A DNA stretch of 64,000 nucleotides, taken from the NCBI GenBank assembly GCA_913057825.1, contig CAJXOW010000011.1, forward strand, positions 1 through 64,000, given 5' to 3'. Made by a program: the position numbers and the translations under genes. The notes under the pieces were generated by a model. The model was not told where the DNA came from. It saw nothing but the letters and a program-made list of their open reading frames with translations, and made no database searches. Below are positions 9,818 to 18,018 of the stretch, piece by piece; position 1 is the first letter of the stretch, and each line of letters opens with the position of its first letter. The stretch is from an uncultured Balneolaceae bacterium (GTDB lineage Bacteria > Bacteroidota > Rhodothermia > Balneolales > Balneolaceae).

Positions 9818-9963
9818 TTCAGTTATATTTGAATGAGGAGAGGAATCACCTTGCATAAAACACAGAATTTGTAATGAAGTTATTGCTGATAATGGCAGCA
9901 GTTGCAGCGGCTGGACTGCAAACCGGATACTACTCCCTGTATATTCCATGGGGCCCGGCCATA

Positions 9964-12756
9964 TTACTTGCCAGCAGGACCGGTTTCGCCGTAGGTGTCC
10001 ATTAGCATACGATTGATTATACCCGCCCAGATATAAGTTTTATGATACCCGGCCCACTGGCTGTCCGGACTGTAAAATTCCCAGAGATTATGGTCTTTCT
10101 TAAGCTGCAAAATCATGTTTTCGGCAACCCGGTCAACTAACTCCCGGGCCTGATCGTGATATCCATATTTTTTCAGTCCGTGTTCAATTAAATAGTTCCA
10201 CTCCACCCATACCGGACCGTTCCAATAACCGCGAGGATTGTAGTAGGGATCGTCGGCCGATAGCGAAGGAACACCGAATTTACGCCAAAATTTGGACGTA
10301 TCCGTCAAATGGGCCACCAGTTTTTCAGCTTGTTTTTCACTGGCGACACCGGCCCATAACGGTAAAAATCCGATAATTTCCTTTCGCTTGAGATCGTTCT
10401 CTGATTTGTAAGTGAAATCATTATCTTTTTTATCGACTTGGTAATAAAAGCCGGTGGTGGAATCCCACATTGTTTGATTGATTCGCTTCGTACGTTCACG
10501 GGCCTTTTTCCTGAATTGAGCCGCTTCTCCTTTTTTACCCAGTGCAGCGGCCATCTTGGACAAAGCTTTCTCCTCGGCCACCAGCATGGTGTTTAAATCG
10601 ACCGCCTCAAAATTCGCAGGCCAGGCAACTTCATCCCAAACTGCTACCTGGGCGTCTCGGACAGACTCCAGTACCGCGTGGCCGCCCCATTCGTGGAGTC
10701 CATCGCCGTCGGTATCACGGGTAGATATATAATAGTTGTAGAAGGCTTTACTGGAGGCGTACATCTCTTTCAGGAAGTGTTTATCCCCGGTGATTTGATA
10801 AATCTTCCAGTTTTGCCAGGCATACCAGGGAGCAGAAGTTGTGTATTGGCCATCGACCTCGATCATTTCGTTCAAATACGAACCGGTCCGATAGTTGATG
10901 TAGCCATTGTCGTGTTGAACTTGCTCGTAGACCCGTTGGGAATTCATGGCACTCATGGGATCCATATAGGCATAGGCCAGCATGGTAAGGCTCTCGTGGA
11001 ATACTTGTCCGCCGTGCCCCCACCCCCAGGTCGGTTCACGCGAGAAGACGTAATAATTGTAATCAAGTTGACCCTCCGGTGGAAGCATAACCTGGCGCAT
11101 CAACGAAAAGGCCGACCAGTACAGGTAGCGCTGATCCTTGCTTAAACCGGGTATTTCGGGAATATCAGAATAAATTTCCTCATTATGGGTCAGATAGGGA
11201 CCTATCGGTTCATGCACAAGCCGTTTGGCCTCGCGGAGAAGGTATTCATCCGAGGAGTCGGTGCGTGCAACCCCGCGAACGATACGAATAGATTCCTGTC
11301 CGCCCGCTTTCAAGTTCAGTTTTTTATGCAAGCTGATGACTTTGGACATATTTTCAGCTTGCAGTGAAAAGGGGGATCCCTTAACAGCAGGGCGATTAAC
11401 AAAATTGGCAGGGGGACCGATAAAGCTACCCGACGGGATGTTCATAACCTCACCGGAGGGGGCACTCATCATGCCGTTTTCCGATTCCGCCAAAACGATG
11501 TAACCGTAGATTTCGTCGCTTCGAATACTGCCGTCGGTATACGTAGTTTGATCCAGGTTAGCGGCAATCCGCTGGTAGTATCCATGCTTATCGTAATTGC
11601 GCCGATAAACATGATAGGCAGCATTCTCTTCAGCTCCTTTCCAATGCAAGCTGATGAATTCACCCGCCTGGTGCTTCGTTTTTTCCAGTTGGGTCGGGTT
11701 CAGCGGACTCGCCGAAGAAGTGAGATCGATATTTTTTCGGGCGGAAGATTCATTCTGAAAGATTTCACCCTTTAATTTCAGGGTAGTCGACTCTTTAGTT
11801 GCATCGCAGTAGAAATGGAAGGAGAGACGATCCTGAGGACCGATATCACCCAGATTACCCCACTCCAACCCAAAAAATCCATAGCCTGTTATGTTACGGT
11901 CTGAACTTCCCCAGCGAGGGGCATTATGCGTCAGGAGTCGATCCTTATTACCATTGATGAAACCCATCAAAGAAGATTTAGGGGGAGTATGGCGGCATCG
12001 CTCGCCGTTTTGGTGAGATACTTTTCCCCAAAGCAGGTTTTCCTGTGAACGTCTTAGATCAACCTGGTGGGGGATGTGAAAGGATTCATCTTTGTAACGA
12101 TGGAAACTACCGGCCTTGTCCGGTTTTTTTGACATGCTAAATACGTCTTTAACATTGGCTACATACGGAACATCATGTCCCAGCACCCAGCCATCGGGCA
12201 ACTCCTGGTGGTTAAACAATACCGACTGTCTATCGCCCGATAATCTAACATCATTGAAAGTACGATACCGATTTCGCAGATAGGATATTAATTCCAGGTC
12301 GACCGGCGCACCGGTGTTGTTTTGTATTGTAAGATCTTGTAAAGCGTAATGTGAACTTTGTACCAGGAAAGATGCATTTACCCTGATATCTTTGAAAGGT
12401 TGGAAGTGGTATTGAACCAGGTCGGTGTAGGAGGTAGTTATAACCGGTTTCCGGTACATCTGAGAGGGTTTAGACACCAGTGAATCCCCCATTTTAAATC
12501 CCAAGTACCAGTCTCCGCCCGTGTCGGTGGTAAAGGCAATCCCATGATCCTGCTCGTAATACCTGAAGTGATACCCCTCATCAAGGGCGAACTCGGATCG
12601 TTCCATTTGTGCCGCATAGGTAGTGTACAAAGGCGCATCGGCCCCTGCTTGCAAATTGGATAAGAAGTTATCCTGGGCGTAGCTGTTATGAAAGAAAAAA
12701 AGAAGCAGCGGGATCAATAGTCCCGCTGCTTCCCGTCTAATTGATGAATGGTTCAT
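9964..12756 (-). CDS. Exported GH63/MGH1-like (alpha/alpha)6-barrel glycoside hydrolase
   Basis: The 930-residue product has a Sec signal peptide (GLLIPLLLFFFHNSYAQ). An N-terminal beta-rich region (about 30-350) is followed by a Fn3-like stretch near 370-430 (LHWKGAEENAAYHVYRRNY). The catalytic (alpha/alpha)6 barrel from about 540 to 925 has signatures of the GH63/mannosylglycerate-hydrolase/trehalase superfamily: PTWGWGHGGQVFHESL, APWYAWQNWKIY, DTDGDGLHEWGG, GYWNGPVWVEWNYLI. This superfamily uses inverting acidic residues on alpha-glucosidic or mannosidic bonds; the substrate cannot be read from sequence. It is 45 bp downstream of the Tat-exported relative at 12802-14412 and is followed by the FGE-domain protein, so it is probably one operon. 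Confidence 0.78.
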   Translation of the reverse strand: MNHSSIRREAAGLLIPLLLFFFHNSYAQDNFLSNLQAGADAPLYTTYAAQMERSEFALDEGYHFRYYEQDHGIAFTTDTGGDWYLGFKMGDSLVSKPSQMYRKPVITTSYTDLVQYHFQPFKDIRVNASFLVQSSHYALQDLTIQNNTGAPVDLELISYLRNRYRTFNDVRLSGDRQSVLFNHQELPDGWVLGHDVPYVANVKDVFSMSKKPDKAGSFHRYKDESFHIPHQVDLRRSQENLLWGKVSHQNGERCRHTPPKSSLMGFINGNKDRLLTHNAPRWGSSDRNITGYGFFGLEWGNLGDIGPQDRLSFHFYCDATKESTTLKLKGEIFQNESSARKNIDLTSSASPLNPTQLEKTKHQAGEFISLHWKGAEENAAYHVYRRNYDKHGYYQRIAANLDQTTYTDGSIRSDEIYGYIVLAESENGMMSAPSGEVMNIPSGSFIGPPANFVNRPAVKGSPFSLQAENMSKVISLHKKLNLKAGGQESIRIVRGVARTDSSDEYLLREAKRLVHEPIGPYLTHNEEIYSDIPEIPGLSKDQRYLYWSAFSLMRQVMLPPEGQLDYNYYVFSREPTWGWGHGGQVFHESLTMLAYAYMDPMSAMNSQRVYEQVQHDNGYINYRTGSYLNEMIEVDGQYTTSAPWYAWQNWKIYQITGDKHFLKEMYASSKAFYNYYISTRDTDGDGLHEWGGHAVLESVRDAQVAVWDEVAWPANFEAVDLNTMLVAEEKALSKMAAALGKKGEAAQFRKKARERTKRINQTMWDSTTGFYYQVDKKDNDFTYKSENDLKRKEIIGFLPLWAGVASEKQAEKLVAHLTDTSKFWRKFGVPSLSADDPYYNPRGYWNGPVWVEWNYLIEHGLKKYGYHDQARELVDRVAENMILQLKKDHNLWEFYSPDSQWAGYHKTYIWAGIINRMLMDTYGETGPAGK

Positions 12757-12801
12757 GACTTCAAAGTTAAAACATTTTTATAAAGTAGAGTTTGATATGA
12801 C

Positions 12802-14412
12802 TTAATTGTCACTTTCTTCTCCAAGCGTAAATTCACTGGATCCCCTGGCTATCTGTCTGGTGTAGGTATTCTCACCGTCAAACAGCTCAAGTGTAAAGGC
12901 TTTTTGCGTGTTTGAGCTGATAGTGATCGGATCCGTGTAATATCTGCGTTCATCAGCTACAAGTTCGACCTTGTTATTCTGACCAAATTCGAGATTGCGG
13001 ATGCCCACTTTTTCGGTTGTCAGCAGATTCCATCGAATTTTATTATCCGGGACATCCGGAATAATTCCGATGTAGTTTTCAATAAGCTGTGCAATGGGTC
13101 CGACAGCCGACCATCCTACAAAATCGGATTTGGCCGGTTCTCCGGCTTTACTGAATTCAGGGGAATAATTTTCCCATACCGTGTTGGTACTGCTGAATAC
13201 GGCCGCCATGTTATTCAGGTGATTCAATACGATATCCCGGGCCAGCTTGAGCTGGTTTTGTGACATTAATCCCTTGGTAACCATATGATTGGTCGGGGCC
13301 CAGATGCTTCCACGCCAGTAGCGGCCGGCATAGGCATAAGCTTCCTCATCGGCAGCCGTGGTCGGAACACGGTGGGGGCGATCAAAGGAAGAGCTGTCGT
13401 TCAGATGGTACATCAATCCGTCAACATGATTCTGTTCCGTTATGCGACCCCACATAGGCCAGAAAGAAGCAATCGTTTTGACCTTCATAAACGATCCGTC
13501 CTTATCCAGGTCCCAATAGAAACGATCTTCTTCGCTCCACATATCGCGGTTGACCAGGGACTTCAGCTCTGCGTGATAATTGTAAAATTCGTCGGCTGTC
13601 TTGCGATCACCTATCACTTCAGCCATTTTAGCTAAGTACCACGCCGCCAAGGCTTCATTGGCATCGTAATCAACCCATGAATAGGGCGGATAAAACTTAT
13701 CGGCGCGAGAACGCGGGGAATTATCCATGCCGCTGCTCCAGCCCGACCAGAACAGGTGCCCGTTATCGTGGCGTCTATTACGCTGCACCCAGCGGGCATA
13801 ATCAGCCAATATAGGCACGACTCGCTCAAACCGTGAAGCATCACCCGTTGTTCGATAGTATTCATATTCAATCCAGGAAAACAGGTTGTTACGGGTAAAC
13901 CATGGAGAATCTTTCGGTTGGTCGTCTTCACCGGATTCCTTACGGATAACACCGGAGATGGCCCCGTCTTCATGCTGTTTACGGTAAAAATTATCCAGAC
14001 TCTTCATATTCGGCAGGCTGCCTTGCGAGTATTTAGCCCAGGCGAGTGAAAAGCAGGTATCCCACTGGAAAATACGGTTATCAAATGCCGCATCGATATA
14101 CCAATCAACGAAACCGCTGCCCGGTATGGCCAATTCAGAGCTTTCCAGTCCGAGGACCCAGCAGCGATCATACATCTCCTTCAGGTCCTGTCGATTCGGA
14201 ATAACGGGTTCGGGTACGGCCTTCAGTACCTCCTCGGCTGAGATGGGCTTATCATCCGGCTGTTGACCCTTTTTATAGGCATCAGCCCCCCGGGAAGTGC
14301 GGGTGAGCACAAAAGGAGCTCCCAGTGCCAGAGGAACCGATTTCAAAAACTTTCGACGATTCCACTGAGATCCACTGCCGTTATTTTGATTATTATCACT
14401 TTGCATAGTCAC
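12802..14412 (-). CDS. Tat-exported trehalase/GH63-like glycoside hydrolase
   Basis: The N-terminus carries a twin-arginine signal (RRKFLKSVPLALGAPFVL), so the 536-residue protein should be exported folded. The rest is an (alpha/alpha)6 barrel like trehalase and GH63/MGH1 enzymes: NRIFQWDTCFSLAWAKY, SGWSSGMDNSPRSR, SWVDYDANEALAAWYLAKM, FWPMWGRIT, RYWRGSIWAPTNHM and VWENYSPEF. The WSSGMDNSPR and RGSIWAPTNH segments sit where the catalytic acid and sugar-binding loops lie in the superfamily. Family-level assignment is firm, substrate is not. It is the first gene of the 14.4 to 7 kb minus-strand run and has an AT-rich 216-bp gap upstream, where the operon promoter should be. Confidence 0.8.
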   Translation of the reverse strand: MTMQSDNNQNNGSGSQWNRRKFLKSVPLALGAPFVLTRTSRGADAYKKGQQPDDKPISAEEVLKAVPEPVIPNRQDLKEMYDRCWVLGLESSELAIPGSGFVDWYIDAAFDNRIFQWDTCFSLAWAKYSQGSLPNMKSLDNFYRKQHEDGAISGVIRKESGEDDQPKDSPWFTRNNLFSWIEYEYYRTTGDASRFERVVPILADYARWVQRNRRHDNGHLFWSGWSSGMDNSPRSRADKFYPPYSWVDYDANEALAAWYLAKMAEVIGDRKTADEFYNYHAELKSLVNRDMWSEEDRFYWDLDKDGSFMKVKTIASFWPMWGRITEQNHVDGLMYHLNDSSSFDRPHRVPTTAADEEAYAYAGRYWRGSIWAPTNHMVTKGLMSQNQLKLARDIVLNHLNNMAAVFSSTNTVWENYSPEFSKAGEPAKSDFVGWSAVGPIAQLIENYIGIIPDVPDNKIRWNLLTTEKVGIRNLEFGQNNKVELVADERRYYTDPITISSNTQKAFTLELFDGENTYTRQIARGSSEFTLGEESDN

Positions 14413-14628
14413 AGGATTATTATTAGGAATATTTTAGTAGAAAAATTCAGTAGATTTGATAATGTACAAACGTATTTTCAGGGTAACAACGAAATGATAT
14501 ACTTTTTGCAAAAAAATATAAATGTTTAGCGGTGAATTTAATTAAAGCTTGAATCATTGTAGTTGTATCCGTTAATTACCCTTAGCCAAATTAATTATCA
14601 CAAACCAATCAATAAAATAAGGGGTTTT

Positions 14629-15042
14629 ATGAATAACACAGATCAAGGAATTAAGCGGTACGCACCACTTTTGATTCGTATTGGACTTGCAGCCGTATTC
14701 ATCGTACATGGTTGGGATAAGCTGATGGATATTTCGGGAACGACCGGATTTTTGGGTAAGGTTGGCGTCCCGTTTCCGTCCGTTACCGCGTGGTTGGTAA
14801 CCCTGTTTGAGTTTGTTGGAGGTTTACTGGTATTAGTGGGCTGGAGGACCAAACTCGGTGCTACCGCCATAGCTATTGTAATGGTGGGAGCCATAATCAC
14901 AGTAAAATTTTCCCAGGGATTTGCCGGCGGATGGGAAAAAGATTTTGTATTGTTTTTGATGGCTATTTCCCTGTTATTCAGCGGTCCCGGGAGTCCCTCG
15001 GTGGATGCAGTTCAGGCTATCGATCAAACGACCGAAGAGTAG
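14629..15042 (+). CDS. DoxX family membrane protein
   Basis: The ATG at 14629 is preferred over an upstream in-frame ATG at 14563 because AAGGGG lies just before it and the shorter 137-residue product begins like other DoxX proteins. Four hydrophobic helices are visible (LLIRIGLAAVFIVHGWDKL, WLVTLFEFVGGLLVLVGW, LGATAIAIVMVGAIITV, DFVLFLMAISLLFSGPG). DoxX/DoxD-like proteins are small inner-membrane proteins, variously linked with quinol oxidation or redox balance; the exact role here is not known. It stands alone between the divergent glycosidase operon and a shared terminator with tadA. Confidence 0.88.
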   Translation: MNNTDQGIKRYAPLLIRIGLAAVFIVHGWDKLMDISGTTGFLGKVGVPFPSVTAWLVTLFEFVGGLLVLVGWRTKLGATAIAIVMVGAIITVKFSQGFAGGWEKDFVLFLMAISLLFSGPGSPSVDAVQAIDQTTEE

Positions 15043-15158
15043 GATTGATCTATGATTAAAGGTCTAACCTGGGATTTCTACCCGATTAAATAGAGTTAGC
15101 CCGACTTTCTTGGTGAGCACCGAGCAAAAGCGGTTCCCACCAAGTGAAATTCATTTTA

Positions 15159-15190
15159 GGGGAGCCCTGATCAAGGGCTCCCCGTTTTAT
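15159..15190. terminator. Bidirectional intrinsic terminator between doxX-like gene and tadA
   Basis: A perfect 10-bp stem GGGGAGCCCT / AGGGCTCCCC closes a GATCA loop and is followed by a T-rich stretch on the plus strand. It serves the plus-strand DoxX gene and lies right at the 3' end of the minus-strand tadA. Confidence 0.8.
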
Positions 15191-15687
15191 TTTTTACCTT
15201 CTTTATCCCTTTGCTCCCGGAAAAAAGCTTTAAGCATAGCTTCACATTCCTTCTCCATAATACCCTGTATCACCTTGAATTCGTGGTTCAGGGATGCATT
15301 GGATGCCATATTGAATACGCTGCCGCAGGCTCCGTAATCCGCATCAACGGCCCCAAAAATGACTTGATCGATTTTTGACCACATCAAAGCAGCGGCGCAC
15401 ATCGGGCAGGGTTCAAGTGTCACATACAAGCTGCAGTCGGTTAAGTACTTGGAAGAAAGGGTCGCACATGCAGCTGAAATAGCCAGCATCTCTGCATGAG
15501 CTGTGGCGTCGTTTAATTGCTCAGCCTGGTTGTATCCCTTCCCGACAATCCGGTCATTACGAACAATAAGTGCACCGACCGGCACTTCCCCCTCATCATA
15601 GGCTTGTTCGGCAAGCTGTATTGCTTGTATCATGTATTTACGGTGAGTGCGGGCCAGAGCAAAGGGGAGATTGTCGGACGAATGCAT
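15187..15687 (-). CDS. tadA: tRNA-specific adenosine deaminase TadA
   Basis: TadA deaminates A34 to inosine in tRNA-Arg(ACG). The zinc-binding and catalytic residues are all present: HAE at residues 64-66 and PCPMC at 93-97. The EGEVPVGALIV and DYGACGSVFNM segments also match the family. The 166-residue length is normal. Translation could also start at the second Met (residue 19), just before the conserved domain; M1 is kept because no ribosome-binding site decides it. A palindromic repeat element begins 31 bp upstream of the start, in what should be the 5' leader or promoter region. Confidence 0.94.
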   Translation of the reverse strand: MHSSDNLPFALARTHRKYMIQAIQLAEQAYDEGEVPVGALIVRNDRIVGKGYNQAEQLNDATAHAEMLAISAACATLSSKYLTDCSLYVTLEPCPMCAAALMWSKIDQVIFGAVDADYGACGSVFNMASNASLNHEFKVIQGIMEKECEAMLKAFFREQRDKEGKK

Positions 15688-15717
15688 ATTTTGTTGATTA
15701 TTTATTGGAGTAATTAT

Positions 15718-15891
15718 TTAATAGAACTCTTTGCAAAACCGGGCGGCGGTTCCGAAGCATAATAATTTTCTGGGTAGCAGGCAGTAATAATTATAATCGT
15801 ATACAGGGCTGATTAAACGTTCAATGCATGAAACCGAAGAAAAGTATACGAGCAAGGAACCGCCGCCCGGTTTTGCAAAGAGTTCTATTAA
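15718..15891 (+). repeat. Palindromic hairpin element, copy 1 (174 bp)
   Basis: The ends form an inverted repeat of about 35 bp: left arm TAATAGAACTCTTTGCAAAA then CCGGGCGGCGGTTCC, matched by the right arm ending in TTTTGCAAAGAGTTCTATTA. Inside are two blocks shared with other copies: GAAGCATAATAATTTTC onward to GCAGTAA on the left, and TTCAATGCAT plus ACCGAAGAAAAGTATACGAG on the right. A variable centre of about 32 bp separates them. The inner blocks can pair with each other (TTTTCT with AGAAAA, GGT with ACC), so the whole element can fold as one long imperfect hairpin. It sits between divergent tadA and the lipoprotein gene and fills almost half of the 380-bp gap 15688-16067. The AT-rich remainder (15892-16067) shows nothing I can name. 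Confidence 0.9.
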
Positions 15892-16067
15892 CTTCCATAA
15901 AAATGGAATGATTAAGCAATTATATTTATTATGAAAAAGTAGAATGAGAAATCATACAAGCAAAAAACTTGCATTGATTTGAAATATAGAATTTATTTAT
16001 AGGTATTAAATAAACTTGTTCCAAACCAAAATTAAGTTAAAACTGAATAATTAAATACGTCAGACTT

Positions 16068-16535
16068 ATGATATCTAACAAATGGCTGAACATGATCGTT
16101 GGCGGTCTAGCCGCCATCGTTTTGATGGCCTGTGGTTCGCAGATGACAATCAAACGGGTCAATTATTCCCAATCCCTTGAAACTGTTGTACAACCAGCTG
16201 ACAACGGTAAAGTAGAGGATGTCAAACATGGCCTCACCTTCAATATTAAGCCGATACAGTATGCTGAAACTCAGGATACTTCGTCGGTAACCACCGATAA
16301 AATTCACCTGATTCGGGGTGCCAAGGGATATTATTTTGTTACGGCACCGGGCTACAGCAATGTGTATATAATGACACCGGAAACCGGTTCTCTAAAACTC
16401 CATAAAAAAGTGCATATAACGGATAATGGAATAGATAAACCGGCTTTTAACCAACGCGATCCATATATCCAGTTGATTAACCAGGATACCGGCCAATCCT
16501 ATCGGTTAACGGAAAAAGGAATTCAAACCCAATAA
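16068..16535 (+). CDS. Lipoprotein of unknown function
   Basis: I do not recognise this 155-residue protein. It has a lipoprotein signal with a hydrophobic segment and lipobox (GGLAAIVLMACGS, acylated Cys at residue 22). It is therefore expected to be anchored in the inner or outer membrane facing the periplasm. The mature part looks like a small beta-rich domain (IHLIRGAKGYYFVTAPGY, VYIMTPETGSLKL). It is 15 bp upstream of the coiled-coil protein at 16551, so the two probably form an operon closed by the terminator at 17805. Confidence 0.75.
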   Translation: MISNKWLNMIVGGLAAIVLMACGSQMTIKRVNYSQSLETVVQPADNGKVEDVKHGLTFNIKPIQYAETQDTSSVTTDKIHLIRGAKGYYFVTAPGYSNVYIMTPETGSLKLHKKVHITDNGIDKPAFNQRDPYIQLINQDTGQSYRLTEKGIQTQ

Positions 16536-16550
16536 AGCCAGCCATATTTC

Positions 16551-17783
16551 ATGACCACTATGAAACTCTATTTACATACCGCGATAGCGAGTTTACTACT
16601 GTTTGCAAGTGCAGGTTTATTACAGCAAATGCAAGCGCAGGAAGTGCAATCCGACTACGAGATTGTTCAAAATTTTAATAAAACGTACAACGACCTTTCC
16701 GATCGACTCGACAAAGTAAGTGCTGTCAAGGAAGCCAAAAAGTTGGTCGATGATGTAAAAAGCCTGCAAGGCAACTATTCGGAGCATAAAGAGCTGCTGA
16801 ATAAAGCACTGTATCCTCAGACTTTTGAGGAAAAAATGAACAAGTTAAGCAGCCAGGTACAGTCTGCTCACCAACGACTGCAAACCATTGCTCGGCAGGA
16901 AGACAAGCTGAAGCAGTTAACCGGGAATGTCAATGATTTCGAAACGCAGCTCGAAAAGCTGCAGCAAAAATCGGATTCATTGCAAAAAGTGCTGGCCAAC
17001 ATGAACCAGCGAAATCGCAGCTTAAGCAGCACGGTTCGCAATTACCGTGAGAGCGTTTCTGAAAGAGACAGGCTGGTGCTGAACATTATCGATTCACTGT
17101 TGGCCAACTATCAGCAGCTTGACACCCAGACGTTGAAAGAGCTTAGCATGGCGTATAAGCAGTCAAAGAAAAACATCGACAACAATGCTCTCAAGCTGAT
17201 TCAAACGATAGCTCGCACCAATATCGAGTTTCTCAACTCCAGCCAAACGCTATCTACCGGTGACTACCTTCGCATGTACAGCGTTCAGCAGAAGTTCCGG
17301 GATATGTGGAATAAAATTGGAGATGAATTGATTAAAATTTATAAACCGGATGCCGGCGCCGAGGCTGTCCAAAGCGAACTTCAAGGATCTCTGGACGAGT
17401 GGGAAACCAAGGTGGCAGATCAAACCTGGAAATCGATGAATCGCGCATTTGACGAAAACGGTATCGAGTTGTCGGAATTCGGCGATTCTCAGGGACTCTA
17501 CCAAAGTCTAACCAATTATGTGGATAACGGTATCAAGGAAGGAGATCGCAAACAATATCAAAACTTCTCGCAATTCTGGAACAATACCGTTAAGACCCAA
17601 TGGGCCGAATATATAACCGGGACGAACATCTTGAGTTACGACCAAATGACCAATGTTGACAAAAAACTCAATGAGTGGGACTCCAAAACAGCTTCTTCTT
17701 CCTATTTGTGGAAGATTCTGGTAGCTGTAGCAGTACTCATAATCATTGTCCTGGGTATTATGCTCGCACGAGCTAAATCTTGA
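16551..17783 (+). CDS. Exported coiled-coil protein with C-terminal membrane anchor
   Basis: No family is recognised. The 410-residue product has a Sec signal peptide (HTAIASLLLFASAGLL, AQA cleavage near residue 29). A long Gln/Lys/Leu-rich helical region from about 55 to 170 looks like a coiled coil (KMNKLSSQVQSAHQRL, NDFETQLEKLQQKSDSLQ). A second helical region follows, then a single C-terminal transmembrane helix (ILVAVAVLIIIVLGIMLA) and a short basic tail. This topology would place the coiled coil in the periplasm, anchored at its C-terminus to the inner membrane. It follows the lipoprotein by 15 bp; the pair could span or tether the envelope (inference). Confidence 0.72.
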   Translation: MTTMKLYLHTAIASLLLFASAGLLQQMQAQEVQSDYEIVQNFNKTYNDLSDRLDKVSAVKEAKKLVDDVKSLQGNYSEHKELLNKALYPQTFEEKMNKLSSQVQSAHQRLQTIARQEDKLKQLTGNVNDFETQLEKLQQKSDSLQKVLANMNQRNRSLSSTVRNYRESVSERDRLVLNIIDSLLANYQQLDTQTLKELSMAYKQSKKNIDNNALKLIQTIARTNIEFLNSSQTLSTGDYLRMYSVQQKFRDMWNKIGDELIKIYKPDAGAEAVQSELQGSLDEWETKVADQTWKSMNRAFDENGIELSEFGDSQGLYQSLTNYVDNGIKEGDRKQYQNFSQFWNNTVKTQWAEYITGTNILSYDQMTNVDKKLNEWDSKTASSSYLWKILVAVAVLIIIVLGIMLARAKS

Positions 17784-17804
17784 TTATTTATCACTGATTA
17801 ATTC

Positions 17805-17841
17805 AGGGGAAACATCCGGCCGGATGTTTCCCCTTTTTTTT
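17805..17841 (+). terminator. Intrinsic terminator after the coiled-coil gene
   Basis: A long perfect stem AGGGGAAACATCCGG / CCGGATGTTTCCCCT runs straight into eight T. It ends 8 bp before an orphan arm of the palindromic repeat family. Confidence 0.92.
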
Positions 17842-17848
17842 AGCGGCC

Positions 17849-17868
17849 TTTGAAAAACCGGGCGGCGG
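17849..17868. repeat. Orphan arm of the palindromic element family (copy 6)
   Basis: TTTGAAAAACCGGGCGGCGG matches the arm core of the full elements exactly and is preceded by AGCGGCC in the place of the variable outer stem. No complementary right arm and no inner blocks are seen in the next 200 bp, so this is a solitary or decayed half copy. Confidence 0.75.
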
Positions 17869-17910
17869 CTACTCTCATAACAAATTAAATGGAGGTAAAA
17901 ATACAAGCCA

Positions 17911-17953
17911 GTTCTCCCGGTGATATTAGGGGGTGGACCCTAAAAGAGAGAAC
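17911..17953 (-). terminator. Possible terminator hairpin for the 25.6-18 kb minus-strand operon
   Basis: Nested stems GTTCTC/GAGAAC and TTAGGG/CCCTAA enclose the loop GGTGGA. Read on the minus strand, the hairpin lies 66 bp past the vWA gene stop and is followed within about 10 bases by TATTTTTA. It is imperfect, so the call is tentative. Confidence 0.4.
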
Positions 17954-18018
17954 GTCCTAAAACCATCTCACAATCGACAGTCAGTCAAAGCCGGGGGTCT
18001 GGAAGGTATCAACGGGGT

